A stretch of 64,000 nt of DNA from Burkholderiaceae bacterium (lineage in GTDB: Bacteria > Pseudomonadota > Gammaproteobacteria > Burkholderiales > Burkholderiaceae): assembly GCA_947448415.1 (NCBI GenBank), contig CANFMT010000009.1, positions 1 through 64,000 of the forward strand, read 5' to 3'. Position numbers and translations under genes: made by a program. Below are positions 8,069-17,226 of this stretch, piece by piece. Positions within the stretch are counted from its first letter, which is position 1. Every line of letters starts with the position of its first letter. Under the pieces are notes generated by a model, which did not search any database, had not been told where the DNA came from, and worked only from the letters and a program-made list of their open reading frames with translations.

Positions 8069-9049
8069 TTATGGTTGAGCGCGAATTTGTAACTCGTTTG
8101 CAATATTCACCCAGCGATTAATATCGGCCTCTAAAAATAATTTAGACTGACTCGGTGTTAATGGCATTCCAGTGGCCCCTACTCTTTGTAAGCTGGCTTG
8201 AAATTCGGGATCCTTGAGCGCTTGCAAGACGCTTGTGGCTAATTTATTGAGGGTAGCTGGTGGCAAATCTTTAGGACCAAACAGTCCGTACCATGATCCC
8301 ATGACAAAATTACTTCCGCTAGCTTCCGCTATCGTTGGTATGTCAGGTAAAACCGGAGAGCGTTCTTTACTTCCGATTGCAATGCACTTTACTTTTCCTG
8401 CCTTCATATGTGGTACTGCACTCGGTATTGAGTCATAGGTCATAGAAATCTGTCCGCCCATCACATCTACCATTGCTGCAGGCAAACCTTTGTATGGAAT
8501 GTGGGCGACATCAATTCCAAGCGTTTTTTTAAGGGCTTCGAATCCTAAATGTGGAGAACTTCCAATTCCGGATGAGCCATAGGTCAGTTTTCCAGGATTG
8601 GCTTTTGCATAGCGAACTAATTCTGTAATGGAGTTAATGCCTAGTTGTGGGTTTAGGCAAAGCAAGTAGGGCGCATCGCTAAAAATAGCAATGGTCGTGA
8701 AGTCTTTTATGGGGTTGTATGGAAGATTGGGGATGGTTGCAAAATTAGTAGAGTGAGTCCCCGTCGTACCTAGTAGCAAAGTGTAGCCATCTGATTTACT
8801 TTGGGCTACATATTGACTGCCGATTACTCCAGATGCCCCTAACTTATTGTCAACGATAAATGGTTGCTTCAGTATTTCGCTGAGCTTTTGTGACAATACC
8901 CTACCCATAAAATCAGCCCCACCACCAGCCGTAAAAGTAACGATGACCTTTACAGGACTCGATGGGTAGCTCTCTTGCGCTAGTGCGGGATGCATCTGAG
9001 CAATGAGGAATGTACAAAATAGAATGACTGGGCCAATTTTTCTGAGCAT
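8069..9049 (-). CDS. TctC/Bug-family periplasmic solute receptor
   Basis: Exported receptor of 326 residues. The signal peptide ends near HPALAQ, followed by the family start ESYPSSPVKVIVTF, the ligand loop TAGGGADFMGR, the SDGYTLLLGTTG motif and IPYKGLPAAMVDV. It is the first gene of the leftward operon (TctC, enolase-superfamily enzyme, TauD, GST, TctC, SDR), so it most likely binds the substrate of the enolase-superfamily enzyme. Its promoter must lie in the 171-base divergent region 9050-9220, which carries nested palindromes. Confidence 0.9.
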   Translation of the reverse strand: MLRKIGPVILFCTFLIAQMHPALAQESYPSSPVKVIVTFTAGGGADFMGRVLSQKLSEILKQPFIVDNKLGASGVIGSQYVAQSKSDGYTLLLGTTGTHSTNFATIPNLPYNPIKDFTTIAIFSDAPYLLCLNPQLGINSITELVRYAKANPGKLTYGSSGIGSSPHLGFEALKKTLGIDVAHIPYKGLPAAMVDVMGGQISMTYDSIPSAVPHMKAGKVKCIAIGSKERSPVLPDIPTIAEASGSNFVMGSWYGLFGPKDLPPATLNKLATSVLQALKDPEFQASLQRVGATGMPLTPSQSKLFLEADINRWVNIANELQIRAQP

Positions 9050-9128
9050 ATACTTCCCATTTTTTATGGAGTTATATCAAACTAGCCTGATCTTAGTATT
9101 CAAGCAAATGATATTTTTAGATGTTTTG

Positions 9129-9162
9129 TATAGATGAAATCTATTAATAGATGTCATCTATA
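9129..9162. promoter_or_regulatory. Nested palindromic operator candidate between divergent operons
   Basis: Three perfect inverted repeats are superimposed: TATAGATG (9129-9136) with CATCTATA (9155-9162), the 14-base palindrome ATCTATTAATAGAT at 9139-9152, and ATAGATGTCATCTAT at 9147-9161. They lie in the AT-rich region between the leftward TctC operon and the rightward CobW-amidohydrolase operon. The arrangement suggests a cooperative binding site controlling both. No regulator gene is adjacent. Confidence 0.6.
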
Positions 9163-9220
9163 ATTTATATAAATATATATCATTTGATCTATATCTTCAT
9201 GGGGTATAAATTGGATAACC

Positions 9221-10411
9221 ATGTTTGATACCCAAGACCTACAAAACCCTCTTTCTTCAACCTCTGAAGGTAATCTTGTCCCTGTAACAATTCTCACCGG
9301 TTTTTTGGGCAGTGGAAAATCCACCTTTCTAAATGCCCTATTCAAAAACCCAGATTTTCAAAAAACACTTGTCATAGTGAATGAGTTTGGTGAAATTGGC
9401 TTAGATCACCTCTTAATTGAAAGGCCAGAAGAAAATATTGTTTTGTTAGAGGGTGGGTGTCTTTGCTGTGAGGTGCGCGGGGATTTAGTTCAAACTCTAG
9501 GAGATATTCATCGGCGTCGAAGCGGTGGCACTTTAGCTGAATTTGATCGTATTGTAATTGAGACAACAGGTTTATCAAATCCAGTACCCATTATTCAATC
9601 GATTCTTTGTGATTTTGAATTGAGGGCTCACTATGAGTTATGCAAGGTTATCACTATTGTTGACTCCAGAGAGATTCAATCACAGATCGAAAGATTTACT
9701 GAGGCAGTGGAGCAGGTTGCTGTTGCTGACCTATTGCTAGTGAGTAAGACTGATCTTCAAGATCATCTGCCAATGGATCAACTCGAGTCAATTTTGCGGC
9801 CCGTAAATCCCGGTTCGCCTATCGTGATTAATAACCGAGGTGTTCTGAGTAACTTTAATTTAAGTGAATTCCTGCAGGCGGAAAACAATACGGAACATGA
9901 TGCGTTCATGAGTTGGCTTGAGCGAGGCGAGAGCTTTATTCTTGCCAATCAATCTTCCTCTTCCCCAGATTCCAACATGCGCTCTGCACTTCATCCAATG
10001 CATGGTAAGGGGATTTCTTTATTTTCCGAGAGTAATCGAGTTCATACCTTTTCCTTGTGTCGCGATGGAGTGATCACAGGTAATAGTTTTGTGGTTTGGC
10101 TTAATCTATTGACCACGATGAAGGGTGAAAATCTTCTTCGACTTAAGGCTATTTTGAATGTGGAGGGAATGCCGGTGGCGCTCCACGGGACCCATACCAT
10201 TATCCATGAACCAATTCAGATGTCTGAATGGCCAAGCTCTAATCATTCATCAAGATTTGTAGTTATTGCTAACGGACCCATACAAAAACAGTTTGAAAGA
10301 TCGCTTGAATTATTAGATTTTAATGTTCAGACACACAATGATGTCACTCTCATTAATCCAGATTCATACCGTAATTTTTTGAAGCTAGCAGAATCATTTA
10401 GTCGTGTTTAA
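9221..10411 (+). CDS. G3E-family GTPase (CobW/P47K, COG0523)
   Basis: Putative metallochaperone GTPase of 396 residues. It has Walker A GFLGSGKSTFLN (about 28-39), a switch region VNEFGEIGLDHLL, the metal-binding CxCC motif GGCLCCEVRGDL, the Walker B-like IVIETTGLSNP, and the guanine-specificity element LLVSKTDL. The C-terminal CobW_C domain follows (HTFSLCRDG onward). It is the first gene of an operon with a metal-dependent amidohydrolase 26 bases downstream. A role in delivering Zn or another metal to that hydrolase is a reasonable inference. A cobalamin role, despite the family name and the CobST genes 5 kb away, is less likely. Confidence 0.87.
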   Translation: MFDTQDLQNPLSSTSEGNLVPVTILTGFLGSGKSTFLNALFKNPDFQKTLVIVNEFGEIGLDHLLIERPEENIVLLEGGCLCCEVRGDLVQTLGDIHRRRSGGTLAEFDRIVIETTGLSNPVPIIQSILCDFELRAHYELCKVITIVDSREIQSQIERFTEAVEQVAVADLLLVSKTDLQDHLPMDQLESILRPVNPGSPIVINNRGVLSNFNLSEFLQAENNTEHDAFMSWLERGESFILANQSSSSPDSNMRSALHPMHGKGISLFSESNRVHTFSLCRDGVITGNSFVVWLNLLTTMKGENLLRLKAILNVEGMPVALHGTHTIIHEPIQMSEWPSSNHSSRFVVIANGPIQKQFERSLELLDFNVQTHNDVTLINPDSYRNFLKLAESFSRV

Positions 10412-10437
10412 TATTTATATTTATTGGAGGAGTTAAA

Positions 10438-11799
10438 TTGGGCGAACTATATAAAAAATACATCCCACCAGAGCAAGAGGGTCCAGTTGTATACATCAAA
10501 GGAGCTCGCTTAATAGATGTAGTTAAAGCTAAGGTGATCGAGTCCCCAGTCATTGCAATACAAGGTAAGCGCATTGTTCAGGTTGGTAATGACAAAGAGA
10601 TTCATATACCTGAGGGTGCGCAAGTGACGGATTGCAGTGGCCTGACTTTGATGCCTGGCATGATCGATAGCCATCTTCATACGATGATGTTCAATTGTTT
10701 GACTTTCCATAATTATCGAGTTTCACAGTGGGAAATTACGCCAGAGCTACAGCAAATGTATGGCTTGTTTCATGCGCAATTATGTTTTGATATGGGATTT
10801 ACTACTTTGCGGGATCTTGGCCTAGCATCAAGTCGAGGGCTCATGACTGCCCACCTATGTGCCGTGAGGGATTCAATTAATGCGGGCGTCTTAGAGGGGC
10901 CGCGAATGTTTATCGGTGGATTCACTTCTATTACCGGCTCCCATTTAGATCTCATCAACCCACGTGCAATGCAGAGATATGGTTTCCAGACTGCCGATGG
11001 CCCATGGGAGCTAAGAAAGTTAGCGCGTCAAAATATGTTGGTGGGTTGTGATGTTGTTAAAACTTGCGCAACTGGTGGCGGCGGCACTGATAAGGAAGAG
11101 CCGGATATTCGCAATATGACTCAAGAAGAGATTGATGCGATTGTGGATGAGGCTCATGCTTTTCATAAAATTGCAGCGGTTCATTGTTTTACTCCTGCCG
11201 GACAAAAGATGGCACTGAATGCAGGGGCTGACACTATTGAACATATGGTTTTTTCCGACCAGGAGACGGCCGATCGAATTGCAGACTCTAATGTTTATAT
11301 GACTCCAACCCTATTACATCGTACTGATCATGCAATTGAAATGAGGCGGATGCAGGGTACCTCTTTGTTTGTTATCAATAAAATGAAATCGATTCAGTCT
11401 AGTTGTTTTGACACATTCCAAAGAATGCATAAGACTGGCGTGAAAATTGCAATGGGAACAGACATGGGTTTTGATCCTGAAATGGGGACTAATGCAAAAG
11501 AGCTGTCTATATATGTTGATTTGGGCATGTCTCCCATGGAGGCGCTACAGTCCGCAACAATTAACGGTGCTAACGCAATTAAGGCATCTAAGGATTTGGG
11601 CAGTATTGAGGTTGGTAAGTATGCAGATATCCTGGCGATTAATGGCGACCCTACTAGGGATATTAATTGTCTTCAAGACAAGAAAAATATCCAGATTGTA
11701 ATGAAAGAGGGGAGAATTTATGCTGACCGTCGAGAAGGAAAAAATAAAAATGTAGTGTCGGTCAATCCTGGTGAATGGAAGAAAATTGATTATCTATGA
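10438..11799 (+). CDS. Metal-dependent amidohydrolase (imidazolonepropionase-like)
   Basis: Hydrolase of 453 residues of the amidohydrolase superfamily, cleaving amide or related bonds, probably cytosolic. The metal-binding HxH is in MPGMIDSHLHTM (about residue 80). A candidate metal-bridging Lys lies in VVKTCATGGGG, metal His residues in AVHCF and IEHMVF, and the catalytic Asp in AMGTDMGFDPE. The start is a TTG at 10438, supported by a GGAGG ribosome-binding site just upstream. It overlaps the next SDR gene by 4 bases, so the two are co-translated. It is probably the entry hydrolase of the 9221-15410 pathway. The substrate is unknown. Confidence 0.87.
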   Translation: MGELYKKYIPPEQEGPVVYIKGARLIDVVKAKVIESPVIAIQGKRIVQVGNDKEIHIPEGAQVTDCSGLTLMPGMIDSHLHTMMFNCLTFHNYRVSQWEITPELQQMYGLFHAQLCFDMGFTTLRDLGLASSRGLMTAHLCAVRDSINAGVLEGPRMFIGGFTSITGSHLDLINPRAMQRYGFQTADGPWELRKLARQNMLVGCDVVKTCATGGGGTDKEEPDIRNMTQEEIDAIVDEAHAFHKIAAVHCFTPAGQKMALNAGADTIEHMVFSDQETADRIADSNVYMTPTLLHRTDHAIEMRRMQGTSLFVINKMKSIQSSCFDTFQRMHKTGVKIAMGTDMGFDPEMGTNAKELSIYVDLGMSPMEALQSATINGANAIKASKDLGSIEVGKYADILAINGDPTRDINCLQDKKNIQIVMKEGRIYADRREGKNKNVVSVNPGEWKKIDYL

Positions 11800-12554
11800 G
11801 CGTCCAGAATACCGATGATTTATTGACGATTGTTACTGGCGCTAGTTCGGGTCTTGGTGCAGCTACTGCTCATAAATTAGCGCTTGAAGGTCGGAGGGTG
11901 CTGACTTTACAAAGGCGTCCTCCCGAAAATTTAATGCGTGAAAGTTATCGCTACCCCATTGAATTTATGGAGGTAGATTTATATGATCATGACGCTATCG
12001 ATCAGGCAACCCAGCTGATTACTCAAAAGTATCAGGTCGGATATTTAGTGAATAATGCCGGCGTTAATCGCCCTGGCAGCATTGAAGCAGTTAATGAAGA
12101 TGATTTGGATGCTGTTTGGCAGCTCAATATTAAGGCGCCAATTCAGCTAATTAAGGCTTTTTTGCCGCAAATGAAAGCCAACCACTTTGGAAGAATTGTC
12201 AATATTTCTTCAAGAGCCATCTTAGGTAAAACCGAGCGCATTGCTTATGTATCTTCCAAAATGGGCGTGGTTGGCTTGACCTTAAGTCTTTCGCTAGAGG
12301 TCGCTCCTTTTGGAATTACTGTTAACGTGATTGCGCCAGGGCCTGTAGAGACAGAATTATTTACACGTGGACATCCAGTGGGTAGCGAAAGAAGGGCATT
12401 TGTTATTGATAGCGTGCCTATGAAGCGCTTAGGAACACCGGAGGATGTTGCGAGAGGTATTAGTTTCTTCCTATCCCCGGAGAATGGTTTTATCACTGGC
12501 CAGTTACTTTATGTCTGTGGCGGTATTAGCGTTAGTGGTTCCGGAGGCCTTTGA
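11796..12554 (+). CDS. Short-chain dehydrogenase/reductase
   Basis: Classical SDR of 252 residues: cofactor motif TGASSGLGAATA (about 14-25), LVNNAGVN near 84, catalytic Ser in NISSRAILG, and Tyr-x3-Lys in YVSSKMG near 152. The start ATG overlaps the stop of the amidohydrolase (ATGA), and its own stop overlaps or abuts the next dehydrogenase gene, so this is a tightly packed operon. It likely oxidises a hydroxyl group on the product of the amidohydrolase. The substrate cannot be named. Confidence 0.88.
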   Translation: MSVQNTDDLLTIVTGASSGLGAATAHKLALEGRRVLTLQRRPPENLMRESYRYPIEFMEVDLYDHDAIDQATQLITQKYQVGYLVNNAGVNRPGSIEAVNEDDLDAVWQLNIKAPIQLIKAFLPQMKANHFGRIVNISSRAILGKTERIAYVSSKMGVVGLTLSLSLEVAPFGITVNVIAPGPVETELFTRGHPVGSERRAFVIDSVPMKRLGTPEDVARGISFFLSPENGFITGQLLYVCGGISVSGSGGL

Positions 12555-12556
12555 TT

Positions 12557-13612
12557 ATGATTAATTTAGGGATTATTGGCTTGGGGAAATGGGCCACAGT
12601 CTTAGCAACAGCAGCTACTCAGTCTTCAAAAATTCGTATTATTTCAGCCTATTCGAGATCTCAAGAGACGCGGGAAAAGTTTACAGCTAAACATCATATT
12701 CCCCATACCAATAACGTAGATGAGTTGCTAAGTAATCCAGAGATTCAGGGCGTCATTTTGACTGTGCCCAATGAACTTCATTTTGAATATGCAAAATTAT
12801 GCGCGGAGCATAATAAGCATGTATATATAGAAAAGCCCATCACCAACAACTTGTCTGAAGGAATGAAATTAAAAGAGATTTGTAATCATCTCGGTGTAGG
12901 TGTATTTATTGGACATGTTGCAAAGTTGTTGTCCGGTATTCAGATCATATCTCAAGAGATTCAAAGTGGAAAATTAGGTGAGTTATGCTTGATTGAGGGA
13001 AATTTTTCCAACGAACGCGCCTTATCATTAAATTTAGATAACTGGCGTTGGTATCAGTCTAAAGCCCCTGGCGGACCTTTAAGTCAAATTGCCATTCATC
13101 TGTTCGATGTATTTCGATTTTTGGGCGGCCCTATCGCAGAGATTAGCGCAATGTCATCAAAGAAATCTCCAGTAGGTGCTGAAGTTGAAGACCAGTGGCT
13201 TGTCAACATGCAATTTGAGAGCGGTACACTCGGGTCGATTACAAGCTCGTGGACATCCCCCGGTGTTTTTGAGGTGAGGGTGGTCGGCACAAAAGGCTTA
13301 ATGCACTATCGCTTGGACCAAACTAAGTGGGGTGAACCCGAATCTTTATATAGAGATGCCAGTTTGATTTTTCAGGGCGTCGGAGAGTCTTTTATGAATG
13401 CAGTTGAGTATCCATTGCCTCCTGATAACATGTTTCAGAAAGAGCTGGAACTTTTTGGTGAAATGATTTCCGGTCATCGTCAGGAACTCTTTGATGCTAA
13501 TTACGGTATAGAGATTTTGGGATTAGTGGAGGCAAGTAGGATGTCATCACTCCAAAATTCAGCTAAGATTAATTTAAAATGTTTTCTCTCAAATAAAGAA
13601 GGTAGTAGATGA
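12557..13612 (+). CDS. Gfo/Idh/MocA-family NAD(P)-dependent oxidoreductase
   Basis: Dehydrogenase of about 351 residues. The N-terminal Rossmann fold starts INLGIIGLGKWA, the lysine motif YIEKPITN is near residue 95, and the C-terminal Gfo/Idh/MocA domain begins near 130 (GELCLIEGNFS). Members act on sugars, inositols and related polyols. ATG 12557 is two codons inside a TTG at 12551 that overlaps the SDR stop; either may be used. The 3' end overlaps the aldolase gene by 4 bases. The context, with an HpaI-type aldolase, suggests a sugar-acid-like intermediate. Confidence 0.88.
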   Translation: MINLGIIGLGKWATVLATAATQSSKIRIISAYSRSQETREKFTAKHHIPHTNNVDELLSNPEIQGVILTVPNELHFEYAKLCAEHNKHVYIEKPITNNLSEGMKLKEICNHLGVGVFIGHVAKLLSGIQIISQEIQSGKLGELCLIEGNFSNERALSLNLDNWRWYQSKAPGGPLSQIAIHLFDVFRFLGGPIAEISAMSSKKSPVGAEVEDQWLVNMQFESGTLGSITSSWTSPGVFEVRVVGTKGLMHYRLDQTKWGEPESLYRDASLIFQGVGESFMNAVEYPLPPDNMFQKELELFGEMISGHRQELFDANYGIEILGLVEASRMSSLQNSAKINLKCFLSNKEGSR

Positions 13613-14391
13613 CAATCCCAAACAGCACATTGCAGACTGAAAATATCTTTAAAAATCGCCTTTTAAATGGTGATATTTGTTATGGCGGTTGGTCTACCAT
13701 GGGGTCAACTGTTGCCACAGAGCTTTTGGGTCTGAGTGGTTTTGATTGGGTCTTAATCGATGGTGAGCATGGTGCCAATGACTATCGAAGTTGTGTAGAG
13801 CAGTTACTGGCTCTGAATGGTACTTCGGCTGCAGCCTTTATTAGGCCCGATGCTAATGATCCCGTGATTTTGAAGAGACTCTTGGATTTTGGTTTTTATA
13901 ATTTTCTGATTCCCATGGTTGAAAGTGCTCAATCTGCTGAATCAGCTGTGAGAGCAACAAGATATCCTCCTGATGGTATCCGGGGCGTATCAGTTTCAAC
14001 TCGAAGCAATCGTTTTGGCTCCCAGCTGGACTACTTTAAAAAAATCAACCAATCTATTTGTATGATTGTGCAAATAGAGTCTCTTTTGGGGATAGAAAAT
14101 GTGAAAGAAATTACCGAAACGCCTGGCGTTGATTGCGTCTTCATCGGCCCTCAGGATATTGCTGCCTCTCTAGGTTTTATAGCAAATCCAAGTGCTAAAG
14201 AGGTCCAGGATGTGATGAAAGATTTAACGAAAAAAATAATCAGTTTTGGCAAGCCTGTTGGAATATTGGCTGCGAGTCAGGCGGATGCAAAGATTTATCG
14301 GGACTGGGGAATCCAATTTATTGGGGTCGGCTCAGATCAAGCTTATATTAAAAAAAGTGCAGCTACTATTCTGGGTGATCTAAAGAATTGA
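13609..14391 (+). CDS. HpcH/HpaI-family class II aldolase
   Basis: Metal-dependent aldolase of 260 residues that cleaves 2-keto-4-hydroxy acids to pyruvate plus an aldehyde. Signatures are FDWVLIDGEHG (catalytic His near residue 49), PMVESAQSAE, the metal-binding MIVQIES, and CVFIGPQDIAASLG. Its ATG overlaps the stop of the Gfo/Idh gene. In the operon it would act after the dehydrogenases, sending pyruvate to central metabolism. It could equally act on 2-keto-3-deoxy sugar acids (2-dehydro-3-deoxyglucarate aldolase type). Confidence 0.9.
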   Translation: MTIPNSTLQTENIFKNRLLNGDICYGGWSTMGSTVATELLGLSGFDWVLIDGEHGANDYRSCVEQLLALNGTSAAAFIRPDANDPVILKRLLDFGFYNFLIPMVESAQSAESAVRATRYPPDGIRGVSVSTRSNRFGSQLDYFKKINQSICMIVQIESLLGIENVKEITETPGVDCVFIGPQDIAASLGFIANPSAKEVQDVMKDLTKKIISFGKPVGILAASQADAKIYRDWGIQFIGVGSDQAYIKKSAATILGDLKN

Positions 14392-14429
14392 TGTTCAGCA
14401 TTATTAAATAATTATTCCTGGAGACAAAA

Positions 14430-15410
14430 ATGAAAATGATGAATGCCTTAAAACTTTTTCAAAGCTTTATTTTATGTACAGCATTTTTATTACCGGGTGC
14501 AGCTTTTTCTCAGGCCTTCCCAACTAAGCCTGTTAAATTTGTGCTGACATACCCACCTGGGGGCAGCTCAGATGTGATTGCAAGAACTATTGCCATTAAG
14601 TTGGGCAAAGTGTGGGGCCAACCTGTTGTTATAGACTATAAACCAGGTGCTAATGGAGCAATTGGTATGGATTATGTTGTTAACCAGCCTGCTGATGGTT
14701 ACACCATGGTGCTTGGCAATTTTGGACCATCATTAGTTAACCCTTTAATCAATAAAGTTAACTTTAATATGGATAGGGATTTTGCCCCTATAGCATTAAC
14801 TACTATTGCGACTAGTGTTTTGGTTGTGCCCGAGGGCTCCTCATACAAAACATTGGCTGATCTGGTGGCAGCAGCTAAGAGTAAGCCCACTGGATTAACT
14901 TTTGCTACTAGCGGTTCGGGAAGTATTTCAGATATTTCCACTGAGTTGCTGATGAGGGAGTCGGGCATTAAGATGGTCAAGGTGCCCTATAAAGGGACTG
15001 CTCCTGCTATCAACGACATCCTTGGCAATCAAGTTGATTTGATGATTTCAGATGTTGCACCTGTTACACAGTTTATTAAGGCTGGCAAATTGAGGGCTTT
15101 GGCCGTTACAAGTCCTACTAGGTCAAAATTTCTACCAAATGTCCCCACATTCGTAGAGCAAGGATATCCAGGTGTTGTTGCTTTAACTTGGTGGGGTATC
15201 TATGTGTCCTCTAAAACACCACTGGCTATTCAGGAGAAGTACTCTAAGGATCTTATTACCGTCATGAAGGATCCAGAGGTCAAAGAGAGTCTTGCCGGCT
15301 TAAGTGTGGAAGCAACTTCTAGCACTCCCGAGGAATTTAAAGTCTTTTTAGCAAATGAAACTGCCAAATACAGTAAGTTAATCTCAGATAATAAGATCAA
15401 GGGCGATTAA
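14430..15410 (+). CDS. TctC/Bug-family periplasmic solute receptor
   Basis: Receptor of 326 residues with a signal peptide ending near GAAFSQA and family motifs TYPPGGSSDVIAR, ADGYTMVLGNFG and VPYKGTAPAINDI. The CTGGAGAC ribosome-binding site precedes ATG 14430. It is the last gene of the 9221-15410 operon and likely imports that pathway's substrate. Its C-terminus (STPEEFKVFLANE, LISDNKIKGD) and its leader closely resemble the broken receptor gene at 35169-35600, so the two appear to be relatives by duplication. Confidence 0.9.
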   Translation: MKMMNALKLFQSFILCTAFLLPGAAFSQAFPTKPVKFVLTYPPGGSSDVIARTIAIKLGKVWGQPVVIDYKPGANGAIGMDYVVNQPADGYTMVLGNFGPSLVNPLINKVNFNMDRDFAPIALTTIATSVLVVPEGSSYKTLADLVAAAKSKPTGLTFATSGSGSISDISTELLMRESGIKMVKVPYKGTAPAINDILGNQVDLMISDVAPVTQFIKAGKLRALAVTSPTRSKFLPNVPTFVEQGYPGVVALTWWGIYVSSKTPLAIQEKYSKDLITVMKDPEVKESLAGLSVEATSSTPEEFKVFLANETAKYSKLISDNKIKGD

Positions 15411-15422
15411 TTTTTTTGACTG

Positions 15423-15463
15423 CTGCTTGCCTTGTTTGTGAATGAAGGTTGCAGGGCAAGCAG
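15423..15463. terminator. Hairpin between convergent tctC and cobT-like genes
   Basis: Perfect 9-base arms CTGCTTGCC (15423-15431) and GGCAAGCAG (15455-15463) enclose a 23-base loop between two convergent genes. There is no clear T-tract after the stem on either strand, so termination is plausible from position but not proven. Confidence 0.4.
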
Positions 15464-15478
15464 ATAGAGCTTGAAGAT

Positions 15479-17206
15479 TTAGATTTTTGTAGACTTGAGT
15501 TCTTTGCCCCAATTGATTAGACATTCGCTGTGATCCTCTTTTTCTGGATCCCAGCTCAAGCGGTTTGGAAAGAATGGTCTTAACTCATCCCCAATTCCAC
15601 ACCCCCATAACTCAAACTGATTTTGTTGTTTGCACCATTCAATTGCCTGCAATAGGTGGTTTTTAAGAAAATACTCCCCATTCGCCTCAATAGTGGCTCT
15701 ATCCATGGGGCAGCCATCAGAAAATAAAATGAGTTTTTTATGGCGTTCAGCATTACCACCTTTCTTTTGGAGTCGTTGGGCCGCCCACAGTATTGCCTCA
15801 CCATCAACACTCTCTGCATAGATCTCTGGTCTTAGGAGTGCGGCAATGCCGGGTCTTGCTTTGCGCCAGTGGGTCTGAAAGTCTTTAAAGATCCAGTGGG
15901 CGCGTTCGTTAAGTCTGCCAGGATTGGGAATTTGTCCACTTCTGCGCCATTCTTTGAATGGTCGACCACCTTGCCAAGCCTTTGTGCTATATCCAAGCAC
16001 TTCAGTTTGAATATGAGCCTGTTCCAATATTCTTACTAGGGAGTCGAGGCAAACTGCAATCTTGAAGCGTTGATCCTTCATTGAACCAGAGCAGTCAATT
16101 AATAGCGTAACCTTTCCTAAAGCCTCTATCTTTTTAGAGGGGTGCTGATAAAGAACGGGGTCAAGCGGGGCAGTTGCAATGTGGGTGAGGTAGCGTCGGT
16201 CTATTAGACCCTCAGTTTGGGTGGTCTCGCGCTTTTTGAGCGTTGTTGTATTAAAGATATTTTGATAAGACCTGATTAATTTACCCCAAGGAATATCCAG
16301 CTTTGCGATTGCTTCGCTAAGCTCATGCTGGTAAATGGCGAGCTGGGCTTGGCGAATACTTTTTTTGGCCTCAATTTCAAGGTCATAGGCAGTATTAAAT
16401 ACTTTATATTGCCCCAATGATCTTTCTAAAGATTGTTTAGCATTCGATATAGAGGAATGCCCTCGTTTTTCAGATTGAGCGCTATGGCTTGGGGGTTGAG
16501 TCCACTCAATTTTCAAGAATGTATTACTAATATTTTTTTGTTTTGTTCGAATGCTAGGAACATTCTGATATTCCTGATTAATTAGATTGGAAACCAGTTG
16601 AGCAAGCTCTAAGGAAATCTTTGCATAACCGGCTTGGTCAAATTGATTGTCTTTAAGCTGGACTAAATGAGGCCCAACCTCCTCTGTAAGTCCTGCTCGA
16701 GTTGCCTCTACTACATCCTGCATCAACTCAGGAATAGGCTTCTGGTTTAGCTTGACCCAGACCATGGAGAAAATAGAGAGTAAGAGAAGGCCAATGCTGC
16801 CTTCCACACCGCCATTGGCCATGAATTCTTGCATCCATGCGAGAAATTGTTTTTGAACATTCTGTTTGCTACCCTTTAGCTCCGCTGGACAGGTGCTTTC
16901 AACACGAATTTGTTCAAGAACCTCGAATACAAATGACTCAACAAAGGTGGTCGGAGAGTGTGCGAGGTGAAAATCATAGTTTGAGTAACGCAGGCGTAAT
17001 GCAACGCCATCTAGTATGCCTCTTGGGTGAGCCCATGGAGCTTGCAAATAATCTATATTAAGGTGAGGAGCCAAGGCATTGAGTGCAAGGCTTTTATGAA
17101 ATAGCTGCCAATCCCGAATTTGAAGATGGGCATCGCCTGATAGGGAGCGAACGATAGCGCTATATCGATTTTGTAACTCTACTTCATGGTGGGATTCTTT
17201 TTGCAA
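15479..17206 (-). CDS. cobT: CobT-like subunit of aerobic cobaltochelatase (VWA domain)
   Basis: Large subunit that, with the AAA+ partner CobS, powers cobalt insertion by CobN in the aerobic cobalamin pathway; about 575 residues, cytosolic. The C-terminal half is a von Willebrand A domain with the metal-site motif LLIDCSGSMKDQR and the CobT-typical VLGYSTKAWQGGRP, LNERAHWIFKDF and WGCGIGDELRPFF. The frame is open upstream into cobS, but only as its shadow. No ATG follows the cobS stop, so TTG 17206 is my choice and the start is uncertain. It follows cobS by about 20 bases. No CobN gene is in the window. Confidence 0.83.
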   Translation of the reverse strand: MQKESHHEVELQNRYSAIVRSLSGDAHLQIRDWQLFHKSLALNALAPHLNIDYLQAPWAHPRGILDGVALRLRYSNYDFHLAHSPTTFVESFVFEVLEQIRVESTCPAELKGSKQNVQKQFLAWMQEFMANGGVEGSIGLLLLSIFSMVWVKLNQKPIPELMQDVVEATRAGLTEEVGPHLVQLKDNQFDQAGYAKISLELAQLVSNLINQEYQNVPSIRTKQKNISNTFLKIEWTQPPSHSAQSEKRGHSSISNAKQSLERSLGQYKVFNTAYDLEIEAKKSIRQAQLAIYQHELSEAIAKLDIPWGKLIRSYQNIFNTTTLKKRETTQTEGLIDRRYLTHIATAPLDPVLYQHPSKKIEALGKVTLLIDCSGSMKDQRFKIAVCLDSLVRILEQAHIQTEVLGYSTKAWQGGRPFKEWRRSGQIPNPGRLNERAHWIFKDFQTHWRKARPGIAALLRPEIYAESVDGEAILWAAQRLQKKGGNAERHKKLILFSDGCPMDRATIEANGEYFLKNHLLQAIEWCKQQNQFELWGCGIGDELRPFFPNRLSWDPEKEDHSECLINWGKELKSTKI

Positions 17207-17226
17207 GGTTGATGGGTAACAAAATT

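Noticed and set aside
9221-10411. CobW-family GTPase as part of cobalamin synthesis together with CobST
   Set aside because: It is in a different operon, next to a metal-dependent amidohydrolase. Most G3E GTPases of this type serve Zn or other metals.
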